In this document: in pieces, positions 38,563 through 48,504 of the stretch
Layout of the letters: the number at the start of each line of letters is the position of its first letter
Numbering within the stretch: position 1 is the stretch's first letter
The notes under the pieces: generated by a model
Told to the model about the DNA's origin: nothing
What the model saw: only the letters and a program-made list of their open reading frames with translations
Databases searched by the model: none
Assembly (NCBI GenBank): GCA_013141175.1
Contig: JABFRN010000001.1
Location: forward strand, 310,001 to 374,000
Length of the DNA: 64,000 nt
DNA from: Lysobacter sp.
GTDB lineage: Bacteria; Pseudomonadota; Gammaproteobacteria; Xanthomonadales; Xanthomonadaceae
Reading direction: 5' to 3'
Translations under genes and position numbers: made by a program

Positions 38563-40026
38563 ATGTCAGACCCGGTTCCGACCTTGTTCCCGGCCTTCCT
38601 CGACCTCCGCGACCGGCCGGTGCTGGTGGTCGGCGGCGGCAGCGTGGCGCGGCGCAAGATCACCGCCCTGCTGCCGACCGGGGCGTTGGTCCGGGTCGGC
38701 GCGCCGGAACTGGACCCCGAAGTCGCCATGCTGGTCGCCGAAGGCAGTATCGAACACCTGGACGGCCGCTTCGACCCGGCCTGGCTGGACGGTGTCTGGC
38801 TGGTGATCGCCGCCACCGACGAGCCCGACACCAACCGCAGCGTGGCCGAAGCCGCCCATGCACGCAGGATCTGGGCGAACGTGGTCGACGATGCGCCGCT
38901 GTGCAGCTTCCAGGTGCCGGCGCGGATCGAGCGCGGCCCGCTGCAGATCGCGATCTCCAGCAGCGGCGGTGCACCGATGCTGGCGCGGCATCTGCGCGAA
39001 CGCCTGGAAACCGAACTCGACGCGTCGCTCGGCACGCTCGGCCATCTGCTGGTCGAACATCGCCGGCGGATCCGCGCACGCATTCCCGACACCGGCGCAC
39101 GCCGCCGTTTCTTCGACGCGGTCATGCACAGCGACATCCAGAGCCTGCTCCGTCGCGGCGACACCGCTTCCGCAGAACACGCGCTGCTGGCGTTGATCGA
39201 CGCCTCGACGAACGTCACCGCCGAGGGCCGCGTTGCGCTGGTCGGCGCGGGTCCCGGCGACGCCGGCCTGCTCACCCTGCGCGGCCTGCGCCTGCTCAAC
39301 GAGGCCGACGTGATCCTGCACGACCGTCTGGTCAGCGCCGAAGTGCTCGACCTCGCGCGCCGCGATGCCGAGCGCATCGAGGTCGGCAAGGAAGCCGGAC
39401 ATCACCACGTATCTCAGGAAGGCATCCACGCGCTGATGCTCGAACGCGCGCGCGCCGGAAAACGGGTGGTGCGATTGAAGGGCGGCGACGGCTTCATCTT
39501 CGGCCGCGGCGGCGAGGAACTCGAATTCCTGCGCGCGCACGGCATCGGCTACGAAGTCGTGCCCGGCATCACCGCCGCGCTGGCCTGCGCCGCGTACGCC
39601 GGGATTCCGCTCACCCATCGCGACCATGCGCAGTCGGTACGTTTCGTCACCGCCCATGCGAAAACCGAAGACGACGGCCTGGATTGGGCCGGTTTTGCCC
39701 GGGAAAAGCAGACACTCGCGTTCTACATGGGCGTCTCCGGGCTGGAGCGCGTGCGCGCACGCCTGATCGCGCACGGCCGCGCGGCATCCACGCCCTGCGC
39801 ACTGGTCGAAAACGGCTCGCGCGCCGAACAGCGCGTCGTCGTGGGCACGCTCGACGATCTGCCCGCGCTGGCGCGCCGTCACGACGTGCGTTCGCCTGCG
39901 CTGCTGTTCGTTGGCGAAGTCGCCGCGCTTGCCGCGCAACTGCACTGGTTCGGCGCCGCACCGCTCGGCATGTCCGAGGATGTCGCGGCAGCGCCGCCAA
40001 CGCCCGCACTGGCGGAAGCGGCATGA
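38563..40026 (+). CDS. cysG: Siroheme synthase (bifunctional precorrin-2 dehydrogenase/ferrochelatase and uroporphyrinogen methyltransferase)
   Basis: Product of 487 residues in two parts. The N-terminal ~210 residues form the NAD-dependent dehydrogenase/ferrochelatase with [11 protein letters not shown] near 23-33. The C-terminal SUMT domain begins with [15 protein letters not shown] and contains [18 protein letters not shown] and the VPGITAALA segment. It makes siroheme for CysI. The ATG at 38563 fits E. coli CysG alignment; in-frame upstream codons to 38452 run through the operator and are not used. cysK follows after 127 bases. Confidence 0.95.
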   Translation: MSDPVPTLFPAFLDLRDRPVLVVGGGSVARRKITALLPTGALVRVGAPELDPEVAMLVAEGSIEHLDGRFDPAWLDGVWLVIAATDEPDTNRSVAEAAHARRIWANVVDDAPLCSFQVPARIERGPLQIAISSSGGAPMLARHLRERLETELDASLGTLGHLLVEHRRRIRARIPDTGARRRFFDAVMHSDIQSLLRRGDTASAEHALLALIDASTNVTAEGRVALVGAGPGDAGLLTLRGLRLLNEADVILHDRLVSAEVLDLARRDAERIEVGKEAGHHHVSQEGIHALMLERARAGKRVVRLKGGDGFIFGRGGEELEFLRAHGIGYEVVPGITAALACAAYAGIPLTHRDHAQSVRFVTAHAKTEDDGLDWAGFAREKQTLAFYMGVSGLERVRARLIAHGRAASTPCALVENGSRAEQRVVVGTLDDLPALARRHDVRSPALLFVGEVAALAAQLHWFGAAPLGMSEDVAAAPPTPALAEAA

Positions 40027-40153
40027 CGAGGCGCAGGTTCATTCATCTTCGATGTCGATGACCGCTGCCGTCATCACTGCACGTTCGATCGCAATAAATA
40101 CGTCTTTTCCGATGCCCTGTTTTTTCGAACCCGATACGACCCAGGAATTCCCC

Positions 40154-41113
40154 ATGGCTCTCTACGACAACATTCTCGACACCATCGGCCGCACACCCAT
40201 CGTCAAATTGCACCGCATCGCGCCGAAGCACGTCACGCTCTACGCGAAAGTCGAATCGTTCAATCCCGGCGGCTCGGTCAAGGACCGTCTCGCACTGGCG
40301 ATCGTGCTCGATGCCGAACGCCGCGGCACGCTGAAGCCCGGACAGACCATCGTCGAAGCGACCTCGGGCAACACCGGCGTCGCGCTGGCGATGGTCGCTG
40401 CCGCGCGCGGTTATCCGTTCGTCGCGATCATGACCGAAACCTTCTCGATCGAACGCCGCAAACTGATGCGCGCCTACGGTGCGAAAGTCATCCTCACGCC
40501 GGCCGCCGAACGCGGCAGCGGCATGGTCCGCAAAGCGAAGGAACTGGCGGAAAAGCACGGCTGGTTCCTCGCCAGCCAGTTCGAGAACGAAGCCAACCCC
40601 GCGTATCACCGCAGCACCACCGGTCCGGAAATCCTCCAGGATTTCGCCGGCAAGCGCCTCGACTATTTCGTCAGCGGCTGGGGCACCGGCGGCACCATCA
40701 CCGGCGCTGGCGAAATGCTGAAACTCGCGCGCCCCGACATCAGGATCATCAGCACCGAACCTGCGGGCGCTGCGTTGCTTTCGGGCCAGGAATGGAAACC
40801 GCACAAGATCCAGGGCTGGACCCCGGACTTCCTGCCGGCGGTGCTCAGCCGCACGATCGCCGACGAAATCATTCTGATCGACGATGTGCTCGCCCGCGAC
40901 ACCTCGCGCCGCCTCGCGGCCGAAGAAGGCATCTTCGTCGGCATCTCCGCTGGCGCGACCGCCGCCGCTGCGATCAAGGCCGCCGAATCCGCCCCCGAAG
41001 GTTCGGTGCTGCTCACGATGCTGCCCGACACCGGCGAACGCTATCTCTCGACCTTCCTGTTCGAAGGTGTGAACGAAGGCTCGGACGACGAGTGGTTGGC
41101 TTCATTGGGTTGA
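40154..41113 (+). CDS. cysK: Cysteine synthase A (O-acetylserine sulfhydrylase)
   Basis: PLP enzyme of 319 residues joining sulfide and O-acetylserine into cysteine, the end point of the neighbouring pathway. The PLP lysine is K43 in SFNPGGSVKDR; the asparagine loop is TSGNTG at 70-75; the C-terminal phosphate loop is GISAGAT. AGGAA at 40143-40147 supports the ATG at 40154; the frame continues upstream without homology. It is followed by two palindromic repeats. Confidence 0.97.
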   Translation: MALYDNILDTIGRTPIVKLHRIAPKHVTLYAKVESFNPGGSVKDRLALAIVLDAERRGTLKPGQTIVEATSGNTGVALAMVAAARGYPFVAIMTETFSIERRKLMRAYGAKVILTPAAERGSGMVRKAKELAEKHGWFLASQFENEANPAYHRSTTGPEILQDFAGKRLDYFVSGWGTGGTITGAGEMLKLARPDIRIISTEPAGAALLSGQEWKPHKIQGWTPDFLPAVLSRTIADEIILIDDVLARDTSRRLAAEEGIFVGISAGATAAAAIKAAESAPEGSVLLTMLPDTGERYLSTFLFEGVNEGSDDEWLASLG

Positions 41114-41128
41114 ACACGCAGCGTAGCT

Positions 41129-41160
41129 CGTAGCCCGGACGCGTTGCGCTCACGGCTACG
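41129..41160. repeat. Short inverted repeat (CGTAGCC...GGCTACG) after cysK
   Basis: Arms 41129-41135 and 41154-41160 with an imperfect extension (CGG inside). It is of the small palindromic class with GTAGCCCGGA seen between genes of this group. Confidence 0.6.
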
Positions 41161-41179
41161 AAACTAAGCTGATACATCT

Positions 41180-41220
41180 GGTGTAGGACGGAATTGCCTG
41201 CGGCGGTTCCGCCCTACACC
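41180..41220. repeat. Inverted repeat (GGTGTAGG...CCTACACC) after cysK
   Basis: Arms of 14 bases, 41180-41193 and 41207-41220, with one mismatch and a 13-base loop rich in GCGG. It is a REP-like intergenic hairpin and sits next to the 3' end of the low-GC orphan gene. Confidence 0.75.
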
Positions 41221-41262
41221 GTATCGCGTTTGCCCCTCTTCGGCAGCTCTTCAAAAGCGTGG

Positions 41263-42024
41263 CTAGCCATCCGCACAGCGGGTTCCGCCCTGTAACTCTG
41301 GAAAAACAAACACGATCTCATTCTTAACCAGATTGTAGATCCAGACCCTACGGAACGCGGATTCGTCGATGTTATTGCATACCTCCCTCGCAGCGAGCTT
41401 GAATTCTTGCTCGTCAGGCAGCAGATCCCAGTCGACATAAGCCAATAGCTCTATTTGACAGTTCGCCTCGTAGCTCTTTCCAAATTTTGCAGAGATGGCA
41501 TACCGAGTCGGATCAGTCAGATATCCAAACCCGGAAACATAGAAAGAAGGACCATCTAATGTTGTTTTTTTTACCCTGATGGTATGCAAAGTCGGCATAA
41601 GATCTGGGTCGAACCTGATGACGAACTCCGACAAATACTGACGACATGACAACAAGATATCGAAAGCGGACCGAAATATTTTTCTCCTTTGATCCATGCT
41701 TGAACCCGGAGAAAAATCAAAGCTTATGAATGCATAATGATACCGCTCATCGAACCTGCATTTTTCATCTGAAGGCAATCCTAAATAAAACTGCCGGAGC
41801 GCACCTTTTGTCAGCTCTTGGATATCGATACGTCTCAAGGTCTGCTGATCAATTAGGCGAGTGATCTCGAAAGCCATTTCTTTACCGGATCGCGACACAC
41901 AGTGAATATCGGGCTGTGGAGGGGAGCGAGACTCAATAGATCCATCATCGATTTCCAACGGACAGATGCGCACGAATGACCGGAAGACTTCCAGCTCTCG
42001 CTCAGACTGTTCTAGGCGCGTCAT
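41263..42024 (-). CDS. Low-GC orphan gene, hypothetical protein (possible PD-(D/E)XK-like fold)
   Basis: Product of 253 residues, not recognised. The start is secure: AAGGAG lies just upstream of the ATG at 42024. Hand counts of three 60-base lines in it give 35-43% G+C, while flanking genes are near 70%, so transfer is likely. A helix with ERELEVFRSF precedes QPDIHC and MAFEIT, a spacing that resembles the acidic core of restriction-like PD-(D/E)XK nucleases, with a K-x-x-K-type segment (AKFGKSYEANCQIELLAY) later. This is a weak, by-eye reading. The gene sits between repeats on both sides. Confidence 0.8.
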   Translation of the reverse strand: MTRLEQSERELEVFRSFVRICPLEIDDGSIESRSPPQPDIHCVSRSGKEMAFEITRLIDQQTLRRIDIQELTKGALRQFYLGLPSDEKCRFDERYHYAFISFDFSPGSSMDQRRKIFRSAFDILLSCRQYLSEFVIRFDPDLMPTLHTIRVKKTTLDGPSFYVSGFGYLTDPTRYAISAKFGKSYEANCQIELLAYVDWDLLPDEQEFKLAAREVCNNIDESAFRRVWIYNLVKNEIVFVFPELQGGTRCADG

Positions 42025-42054
42025 GTTTTCTCCTTTGCCGCTTTGAGAAGCCCC

Positions 42055-42129
42055 CTCACCCGCCCTGTCGGGCACCCTCTCCCCGCTTTGCGGGGAGAGG
42101 GAAGAGTGAGCGCATCGAGTGAGGGTGAG
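42055..42129. repeat. Dispersed palindromic repeat (CCCTCTCCCCGC type), copy 2
   Basis: A perfect 12-base stem (42075-42086 with 42090-42101) and TTT loop, inside outer arms CTCACCC (42055-42061) and GGGTGAG (42123-42129). It shares the CCCTCTCCCCGC core and the GAGGGT flank with the element at 25969-26006. It lies between the low-GC orphan and the xanB stop. Confidence 0.85.
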
Positions 42130-42137
42130 CGGCTCTC

Positions 42138-43553
42138 TCACCCCCGCCCATACACATCCTCATACCGCACGATATCGTCCTCGCCGAGATAATCGCCCGA
42201 CTGCACTTCGATCAGTTCCAGCATCTCGTCGCCTGGATTCTCAAGCCGATGCTTGGCACCGATCGGAATATACGTGGACTGATTCGCGAACAATTCGAAC
42301 ACATCGTTGTTGCGGGTCACGCGTGCCGTACCGCGCACGACGATCCAGTGCTCGGCGCGGCGATTGTGCGACTGCAGCGATAGTGCTGCGCCCGGTTTGA
42401 CCTTGATGCGTTTGACCTGGAAGCCGGCGCCGGCATCCACGGAGTCATAGCTGCCCCACGGACGATGGACTTCGCGATGCAGCGCGGCCTGGCTGCGCTG
42501 TTCGGCCTTCAGCCGCGCCACCACCTGTTTCACTTCCTGCACCTTGTCTTTCGCGGCGACCAGCACCGCGTCGTCGGTTTCGACCACGATCAGATCGTCG
42601 ACGCCGACCAGCGCCACCAGCCGCTGCGCGTAGGCGTAGCTGTTGCGGCTGTCGATGGCGATCACGTCGCCGTGGTGCGCGTTGCCGTCGGCATCCTGTT
42701 CGCTCACATCCCACAGCGCCGACCACGAGCCGACATCGTTCCAGCCGATATCGACCGGCAGCACCATCGCCGCGTCGGTCTTCTCCATCACCGCGTAGTC
42801 GATCGATTCCGACGGCGATGCGGCGAAGGCGTCGCGATCGAGGCGCAGGAACTCGCCATCGGGATCGAGGTGCTCGCACGCGGCGCGCGCGGCGGCGAGG
42901 ATGTCGGGACGATATTTGCCGAGTTCCTCGATGAAGCGCGACGCGCGGAACAGGAACATGCCGCTGTTCCAGTAATAGCCGCCTTCATCGAGATAACGCT
43001 GCGCGGTGGCGGCGTCGGGTTTTTCGACGAAGCGCAGCACTTTGCGCACGCCTTCACCCGTATCCGCGTGGATATAACCGAAGCCGGTTTCCGGCGCCTG
43101 CGGCACGATCCCGAACGTCACCAGCGCGCCGGCTTCGGCGGCCGGCGCGGCAGCGGCCACCGCCGCACGGAACGCGGCATCGTCGCGCACCACATGATCC
43201 GACGGGAGCACCAGCAGCAGCGGGTCGCCATTCTGGTGCTGCGGATCGGCCCGCGCGATCAGCGCCGCAGCGGCGATGGCAGGGGCGGTATTGCGTCCGA
43301 CCGGCTCCAGCACGATCCGCGGGGTCGGCGCGCCGATCACCCGCAGTTGCTCGGCGACCAGGAAGCGATGGTCCTCGTTGGCGACGACGATCGGGGCAAG
43401 GGACGACAGCGCCGCAACCCGGCGCCACGTGGCCTGCAGCATGGTGTCGTCGCCGACCAGCGGCAGGAACTGCTTCGGGTAGGCCTCGCGCGAGAGCGGC
43501 CAGAGCCGGGTTCCGGACCCGCCGGACAACAACACCGCCTGCACTGCGACCAT
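42138..43553 (-). CDS. xanB: Mannose-1-phosphate guanylyltransferase / mannose-6-phosphate isomerase (type II PMI)
   Basis: Bifunctional enzyme of 471 residues making GDP-mannose for exopolysaccharide or LPS. The N-terminal nucleotidyltransferase begins [23 protein letters not shown] (at about 8-30), with FVEKPD and NSGMFLF motifs. The C-terminal type II isomerase cupin carries [10 protein letters not shown] and [17 protein letters not shown]. It matches XanB/AlgA/ManC. It is leftward and diverges from amgK over 66 bases. Confidence 0.95.
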   Translation of the reverse strand: MVAVQAVLLSGGSGTRLWPLSREAYPKQFLPLVGDDTMLQATWRRVAALSSLAPIVVANEDHRFLVAEQLRVIGAPTPRIVLEPVGRNTAPAIAAAALIARADPQHQNGDPLLLVLPSDHVVRDDAAFRAAVAAAAPAAEAGALVTFGIVPQAPETGFGYIHADTGEGVRKVLRFVEKPDAATAQRYLDEGGYYWNSGMFLFRASRFIEELGKYRPDILAAARAACEHLDPDGEFLRLDRDAFAASPSESIDYAVMEKTDAAMVLPVDIGWNDVGSWSALWDVSEQDADGNAHHGDVIAIDSRNSYAYAQRLVALVGVDDLIVVETDDAVLVAAKDKVQEVKQVVARLKAEQRSQAALHREVHRPWGSYDSVDAGAGFQVKRIKVKPGAALSLQSHNRRAEHWIVVRGTARVTRNNDVFELFANQSTYIPIGAKHRLENPGDEMLELIEVQSGDYLGEDDIVRYEDVYGRG

Positions 43554-43619
43554 GACCCGCTCCCGAAAACGATGCCCGGCAGTTTACCCTGTCGTCTTTG
43601 TCGCCCTCGCCCGTCCCGC

Positions 43620-44630
43620 ATGACCCTCGACATCGAATCAGACCCCCGTGCCACCGCCCGCACCGCATGGGCACGCAACGCCACCGGTGAGCCTGCGCTC
43701 GACCTCGAACGCGCCTCGATGGACGCGGGCTTCCGCAGCTACTGGCGCGGGCGGCCTGCAGAGGGCGCACTCGCTTCCAACAGCGTGATCGTCATGGATT
43801 CGCCGCCGGACAAGGAGGATGTGCGGCCGTGGCTGCACATCCGCACGCTGCTCGAAGCCGGCGGCGTGCGCGTGCCGCGGGTGCTGTCCGAGGATGTCGG
43901 ACACGGCTTCCTGCTGCTGGAAGACCTGGGTCGCGACACCTATCTGCACGTGATCGACGCCGACAACGCCGATGCGCTGTTCGACGATGCGGTCACGCAG
44001 TTGCTGACCCTGCAGGCGATCGCGCCGCCGGACGACCTGCCGGTCTACGATGAGGCGATGCTGGCCCGCGAACTGAAACTGTTCGACGAGTGGTTTCTCG
44101 GCCGGCATCTCGGCGTGACCCTCGACTGCGGCGATCTGGAAAACCTCGAACTGGTCTACCGTCAGTTGATCGACGCGGCATTGGCGCAGTCGCAGGTGCT
44201 GGTGCATCGCGACTTCATGCCGCGCAATCTGATGCCGGCCGACGACGGCCCGGCCGTGCTGGATTTCCAGGACGCCGTGCGCGGGCCGATCGCCTACGAT
44301 GCGCTGAGCCTGTTCAAGGACGCCTTCCTGAGCTGGCCACGGGACCGCGTCGATGCCTGGCTGGATCGCTACCACGCCCGCGCCATCGCCGCCGGCCTGC
44401 CGGTGCCGACGCTGGCGCGTTTCCGCCGCGATGCGGACTGGATCGGCGTACAGCGTCACCTGAAAGTGATGGGCATCTTCGCGCGGCTGAATTACCGCGA
44501 CGCCAAGCCGAAGTACCTCGAAGACGCGCCGCGCTTCCTCGCCTATCTCGACGGTGTGGTGCCGAAGTATCCGGAACTGGCGCCGCTGGGCGAGTTGCTG
44601 GATCGGCACGTGCGACCGGCGTACGGCTGA
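43620..44630 (+). CDS. amgK: N-acetylmuramate/N-acetylglucosamine kinase AmgK
   Basis: Sugar kinase of 336 residues, APH fold. Motifs are LLLEDLGRDTY, the catalytic VLVHRDFMPRNLMP and VLDFQDAVRGPIAYDALSLF. In Pseudomonas-type peptidoglycan recycling it phosphorylates MurNAc at C1, by-passing de novo synthesis. murU, which uses the product, follows after 88 bases. The ATG at 43620 is chosen by alignment with this family; a longer frame reaching back to 42465 is antisense to xanB. Confidence 0.92.
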   Translation: MTLDIESDPRATARTAWARNATGEPALDLERASMDAGFRSYWRGRPAEGALASNSVIVMDSPPDKEDVRPWLHIRTLLEAGGVRVPRVLSEDVGHGFLLLEDLGRDTYLHVIDADNADALFDDAVTQLLTLQAIAPPDDLPVYDEAMLARELKLFDEWFLGRHLGVTLDCGDLENLELVYRQLIDAALAQSQVLVHRDFMPRNLMPADDGPAVLDFQDAVRGPIAYDALSLFKDAFLSWPRDRVDAWLDRYHARAIAAGLPVPTLARFRRDADWIGVQRHLKVMGIFARLNYRDAKPKYLEDAPRFLAYLDGVVPKYPELAPLGELLDRHVRPAYG

Positions 44631-44718
44631 TCCCCGTGCGCCTCGTGCCGACCGGCACAATTCTTGCTTACGAACTCATGGCACAGTGCCCGGTACGCCG
44701 CTGGGGGGAGACAGCGCC

Positions 44719-45471
44719 ATGAAAGCCTTGATTTTCGCTGCCGGGCTGGGCGAACGGATGCGGCCACTCACCGACACCACGCCGAAACCGCTGCTGACGG
44801 TCGGCGGCAAACCGCTGATCGTGTGGCATCTGCAGAAACTCGCGTCGATCGGCATCCACGATGCCGTGATCAACACCAGTTGGCTGGCGAAACGGTTCCC
44901 GGAAACGCTGGGCGACGGCAGCCAGTTCGGGATGCACCTGGAATACACCTACGAAGGCCCGACGCCGTTGGAAACCGGCGGCGGCATGTGGCACGCACTG
45001 CCGTTGCTCGGGCGCGAACGCATCAGCGAAGAACCCTTCATCGCCATCAATGGCGACATCTGGACCGATTACGACTTCGCGAAGTTGCCGCTCGATCCCG
45101 TCGGCGACGCGCATCTGGTGATGGTCGACAACCCCGGGCACAATCCGCGCGGCGATTTCTCCCTGCTGCGCGACGGACAACTGCTGAGCGCCGCGCCGCA
45201 CCCCGAAGAAATCGCCGAAACCGGCGATGCCGGCACGCGCCTGACCTTCGCCGGCATCGGCGTGTATCGCCCGAGCCTGTTCGACGACTGGCGCCGCATC
45301 ATCGGCGACGCACCCGGTGCACGCGACAAACAGCCGCGCTTCAAACTCGCGCCGCTGCTGCGCGCAGCGATGAACTGCAGCGCCGTCAGCGGCGAACATC
45401 ACACCGGGCGATGGACGGACGTGGGTACGCCGGAGCGGTTGGCGGAATTGAACGGCGCACTTGGCGCCTGA
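44719..45471 (+). CDS. murU: N-acetylmuramate alpha-1-phosphate uridylyltransferase MurU
   Basis: Nucleotidyltransferase of 250 residues making UDP-MurNAc from MurNAc-1-phosphate. The signature is MKALIFAAGLGERMRPLTD followed by TPKPLLTVGGKP, and AINGDIWTDYDF for the metal site. GGGGGAG lies before the ATG. AmgK plus MurU gives a fosfomycin-bypassing recycling route, which E. coli lacks. It converges on hda with five bases between stops. Confidence 0.92.
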   Translation: MKALIFAAGLGERMRPLTDTTPKPLLTVGGKPLIVWHLQKLASIGIHDAVINTSWLAKRFPETLGDGSQFGMHLEYTYEGPTPLETGGGMWHALPLLGRERISEEPFIAINGDIWTDYDFAKLPLDPVGDAHLVMVDNPGHNPRGDFSLLRDGQLLSAAPHPEEIAETGDAGTRLTFAGIGVYRPSLFDDWRRIIGDAPGARDKQPRFKLAPLLRAAMNCSAVSGEHHTGRWTDVGTPERLAELNGALGA

Positions 45472-45476
45472 GCGGA

Positions 45477-46193
45477 TCAGCCGCCCAGCACGCTGCGCAG
45501 GAAGGGCACCGTCAACCGCCGCTGCGCCGCAAGCGATTCGCGGTCGAGACGATCGAGCAACATTGTCAAACTGACCAGATCGCGATCCACGCGTTTGAGC
45601 AGCCAATCGATCGCGGCATCTTCGAGTTGCAGGCCGCGTCGCTGCGCTCGCACGCGCAGGACTTCGGCGCGGCCATCGTCGTCCAGCGGTTCCAGTGCGA
45701 TCCGCGCGCATTGCGACAGCCGCGAGCGCAGGTCCGGCAGCACCAGATCGAGGGCATCGGGCATCACCCGCGCCGCGTACAGCAGGCTTCGCCCGGCATC
45801 GCGCGCGCGGTTGTGCGCATCGAACAGCGCGACCTCGTCCTCACGATCGCCGGCAACCGCTTCCAGCCCGTCGAGCGCGACGAGATCTGCGTGTTCGAAA
45901 GCATCGAGCGCATCGCGCAGGCGACCCGCTGCGGCGGCCAACGGCAGGTAGGCGGTGCGGCGACCGGCCGCCTCGGCCTCGGCGCAGGTCGCCAGCAGAA
46001 GATGGCTTTTCCCGGTGGATGCCGCGCCAGCGATGTAAACGCCGCCAGCGACGACGTGTCCCTGCGCCAGCGCGAGCAATTGCGCGCGCATGCCATCGGG
46101 CGCGGCGACATAGGTTTCGAAACGCTGGTCGGGCGGAAACCGCAGCGCCAGCGGCAACTGCGCCGCCGGCGCGGAAAGCGGACGTTCGTTCAC
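45477..46193 (-). CDS. hda: DnaA regulatory inactivator Hda
   Basis: AAA+ protein of 238 residues that with the clamp hydrolyses DnaA-ATP. The N-terminal QLPLAL (12-17) is the beta-clamp binding motif and the Walker A is GAASTGKS (56-63). The arginine finger lies in DLRSRLSQC. GTG start overlaps the permease stop (GTGA). It is third of the leftward DUF2066-permease-hda set, a grouping also known in Pseudomonas. Confidence 0.92.
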   Translation of the reverse strand: MNERPLSAPAAQLPLALRFPPDQRFETYVAAPDGMRAQLLALAQGHVVAGGVYIAGAASTGKSHLLLATCAEAEAAGRRTAYLPLAAAAGRLRDALDAFEHADLVALDGLEAVAGDREDEVALFDAHNRARDAGRSLLYAARVMPDALDLVLPDLRSRLSQCARIALEPLDDDGRAEVLRVRAQRRGLQLEDAAIDWLLKRVDRDLVSLTMLLDRLDRESLAAQRRLTVPFLRSVLGG

Positions 46194-47371
46194 GCGGGAT
46201 CCGTCGGCTCCGCCGCATCGGCATCGCGGGAATGGTGCGAAGCGGCGATCTCGATCTTCGGCGTATCCGGTACGTCGCCGAGGTAGAAACGACTGGCGGT
46301 GTAGCCCGCATGCACGTGCCGGATCAGCACATTCGCGACCGACGCCACCGGCAGCGCCAGCAGCATGCCGAGGAAGCCGAACAGCGTGCCGCCGGCCATC
46401 ACCGAGAATACGACGGTGACCGGACTCAGGCCGACGCGGTCGCCCACCAGCTTCGGCGTCAGCACATAACTTTCGAGCACCTGGCCCACGCCCCAGACCG
46501 CGAGCACGCCCGCGAGATGCTGCCAGTCGCCGAACTGCATCAACGCTGCGGCGCTGCCTCCGATCAGCACGGTGGTCGGGCCGATATAGGGAATGAAGGT
46601 GAGCAGGCCCGCGAGCACGCCGATCAGCACGCCCACTTCCAGCCCCACGCCCCACAGGCCAATGGCATAGAACACGCCCATCGCCAGCATCACCATGAAC
46701 TGGCCACGCAGGAAACTGCCGAGCACGGAATCGGATTCTTTCGCGAGCTGGGTGACGATCTCGATGCGATTGCGCGGTACGAGCCCCGCGATACGCTGCA
46801 CCAGCTTGTCCCAGTCGCGCAGGAAGAAGAACGTGATGAACGGGATCAACACCAGATTCGCGAACCAACCCAGCACCGCGAAGCCGGACTGGGTCACGTA
46901 CGTCAGCACCTGGGTCGCGATGCCGCTGGCGCCTTTCCAGTTCCGCTTGAGCATTTCCAGCAGGTAGTCGGGATCGAGCCAGGTGGTGACGTTCAGGCCG
47001 GTCTTGGCCTGCAGCCAAGGCAACCCGGTGCGGACGATCCACTCGATATAAGTCGGCACCAGTTTCGCCAACACCATGACCTGGTCCTGGATCACCGGCA
47101 CCAGGATCAGCACCAGCACGATCAGGATCAGCACCATCAACGTGAACACAAGAGCGACGGCGCTGTTGCGGGACAATCCTCGCTGCTGCAGGCGGCCGAC
47201 CACCGGGTCGCCCATCCAGGCCAGCAGCATCGACGCCGCGAACGGCGTCAGCGCCGGGGTCATCACCCAGATCAGCGCGCCCACGCCCAGCAGCAGCAGC
47301 GCCCACTGCAGGCGCCGGAAGAAGGTGGCGATCTCGTCGATCGACCCGGCCTTGAAGGAACCATCGTTCAT
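46190..47371 (-). CDS. AI-2E family transporter (PerM/YdgG-like)
   Basis: Membrane protein of 393 residues with about eight hydrophobic segments. The conserved region GVLIGVLAGLLTFIPYIGP and VGDRVGLSPV near the C-terminal half identify the family. Members export autoinducer-2 or carry cations; which is true here is unknown. The ATG at 47371 was chosen because the protein begins MNDGSFKAGS and then enters the first helix. It overlaps hda by four bases and lies eight bases after the DUF2066 gene. Confidence 0.92.
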   Translation of the reverse strand: MNDGSFKAGSIDEIATFFRRLQWALLLLGVGALIWVMTPALTPFAASMLLAWMGDPVVGRLQQRGLSRNSAVALVFTLMVLILIVLVLILVPVIQDQVMVLAKLVPTYIEWIVRTGLPWLQAKTGLNVTTWLDPDYLLEMLKRNWKGASGIATQVLTYVTQSGFAVLGWFANLVLIPFITFFFLRDWDKLVQRIAGLVPRNRIEIVTQLAKESDSVLGSFLRGQFMVMLAMGVFYAIGLWGVGLEVGVLIGVLAGLLTFIPYIGPTTVLIGGSAAALMQFGDWQHLAGVLAVWGVGQVLESYVLTPKLVGDRVGLSPVTVVFSVMAGGTLFGFLGMLLALPVASVANVLIRHVHAGYTASRFYLGDVPDTPKIEIAASHHSRDADAAEPTDPA

Positions 47372-47379
47372 CGGTGTTC

Positions 47380-48504
47380 TCAGCGCAGGTCGAACGTCGG
47401 CACGTCGCTGCCTTCGGTATTGTCGCTGCCGACCAGGATGCCGCGACTGCCGATCATCTTGCGGAAACCGGGCAGGCCGCTGATCAGATCCAGCTCCAGC
47501 AGCAGGCCGTCGGGACCGGCGCTGATCGGCCGTACTTTGCGGACGACCGAAATCTCCTGCAGGTGACCCATCAGCCGGATGTAGTCGTCGGCGCTGTCGA
47601 TTCCGGTGAAGCGCACGCGATACGCACCGGCCGGGCCGGAAGCGCCGCTGCCGCGGGCATAGCGGCGGATCAATGCATCGGCGGTGCCGTCGGCGCCGGC
47701 GGACATCGCGGCGCGGGCATCGGAATTCTCGGAAGACCATTTCGACAGCACGCGACCGCCATCGACGAAGATCCAGTCGGCCTTCCAGCCGCTGCCTTTG
47801 CGGTAAAGCTTGCCGATCAACTGCATCGGTGGGCTGTAGCGGGCGGACGTGCGGGCGATGGCGCCGGTGTCGCCGCGCCAGATCGCGCCGACGGCGGCCT
47901 GTTCGGCAGCGTTGCCCGACGGCAGGCCGAGACGGTAACCGCGCTCGATCGCGCGGTCGAGCACCGTACGCGCGGCGTTGCTCTGGCCCACCGCGACCAG
48001 ACGCGGGCCCTTGCCATCGTCGATCGCCAGCCACAGCACCGGTTTGGGCCGCGGCTGCGGCCAGATGGGCAGACCCAGCGCGCCGATGATGCCGTCGACC
48101 TTCGCGCGATCGAACCGCACCACCAGCATGGTCTTGAAGGTCGGCGTGCCGGTCGAGGACACGCCCTGATCCTGACGGTAGTCGTAGCCGTCGACATATT
48201 CCTTGGCGCGGCGGAGTTCCTGTCCGACGCCGGGCCGGCCGGTCGCGCCGCGATCGCCGCTGATCTTCGCCAGCACCTGCGCCAGCGCGCGGGCGAAGCC
48301 GTTGTTGCGTTCGGTGTCGGTCTGGCTGTTGACCGGGACTTCGGCCTCATAGATGCCGCTGGCTGCGGCGCGGTCGCCCTCGACCCGCTGGGCGTGGGCC
48401 ATCGGCGCCAACAGCGCGAACGCAAGGCCGAAGCCCAGCATCGTGCCGATTACATGGCGCATACGCACCGGCCACCGCACCGACCTTTCACTCGACTGCC
48501 GCAT
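47380..48504 (-). CDS. DUF2066 domain-containing exported protein
   Basis: Periplasmic protein of 374 residues. A signal peptide ends at AHA (about residue 38), then a long beta-rich DUF2066 domain: EAEVPVNSQTDTERNNGFA and VLWLAIDDGKGPRLV are family landmarks. Function is unknown. The start at ATG 48504 uses GGGA about eight bases upstream; ATG 48462, directly at the signal peptide, is an alternative. It is first in the operon with the permease and hda, and diverges from purM. Confidence 0.87.
   Translation of the reverse strand: MRQSSERSVRWPVRMRHVIGTMLGFGLAFALLAPMAHAQRVEGDRAAASGIYEAEVPVNSQTDTERNNGFARALAQVLAKISGDRGATGRPGVGQELRRAKEYVDGYDYRQDQGVSSTGTPTFKTMLVVRFDRAKVDGIIGALGLPIWPQPRPKPVLWLAIDDGKGPRLVAVGQSNAARTVLDRAIERGYRLGLPSGNAAEQAAVGAIWRGDTGAIARTSARYSPPMQLIGKLYRKGSGWKADWIFVDGGRVLSKWSSENSDARAAMSAGADGTADALIRRYARGSGASGPAGAYRVRFTGIDSADDYIRLMGHLQEISVVRKVRPISAGPDGLLLELDLISGLPGFRKMIGSRGILVGSDNTEGSDVPTFDLR

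Noticed and set aside
42465-43619. Long in-frame extension upstream of AmgK
   Set aside because: It is antisense to xanB; AmgK aligns from ATG 43620.
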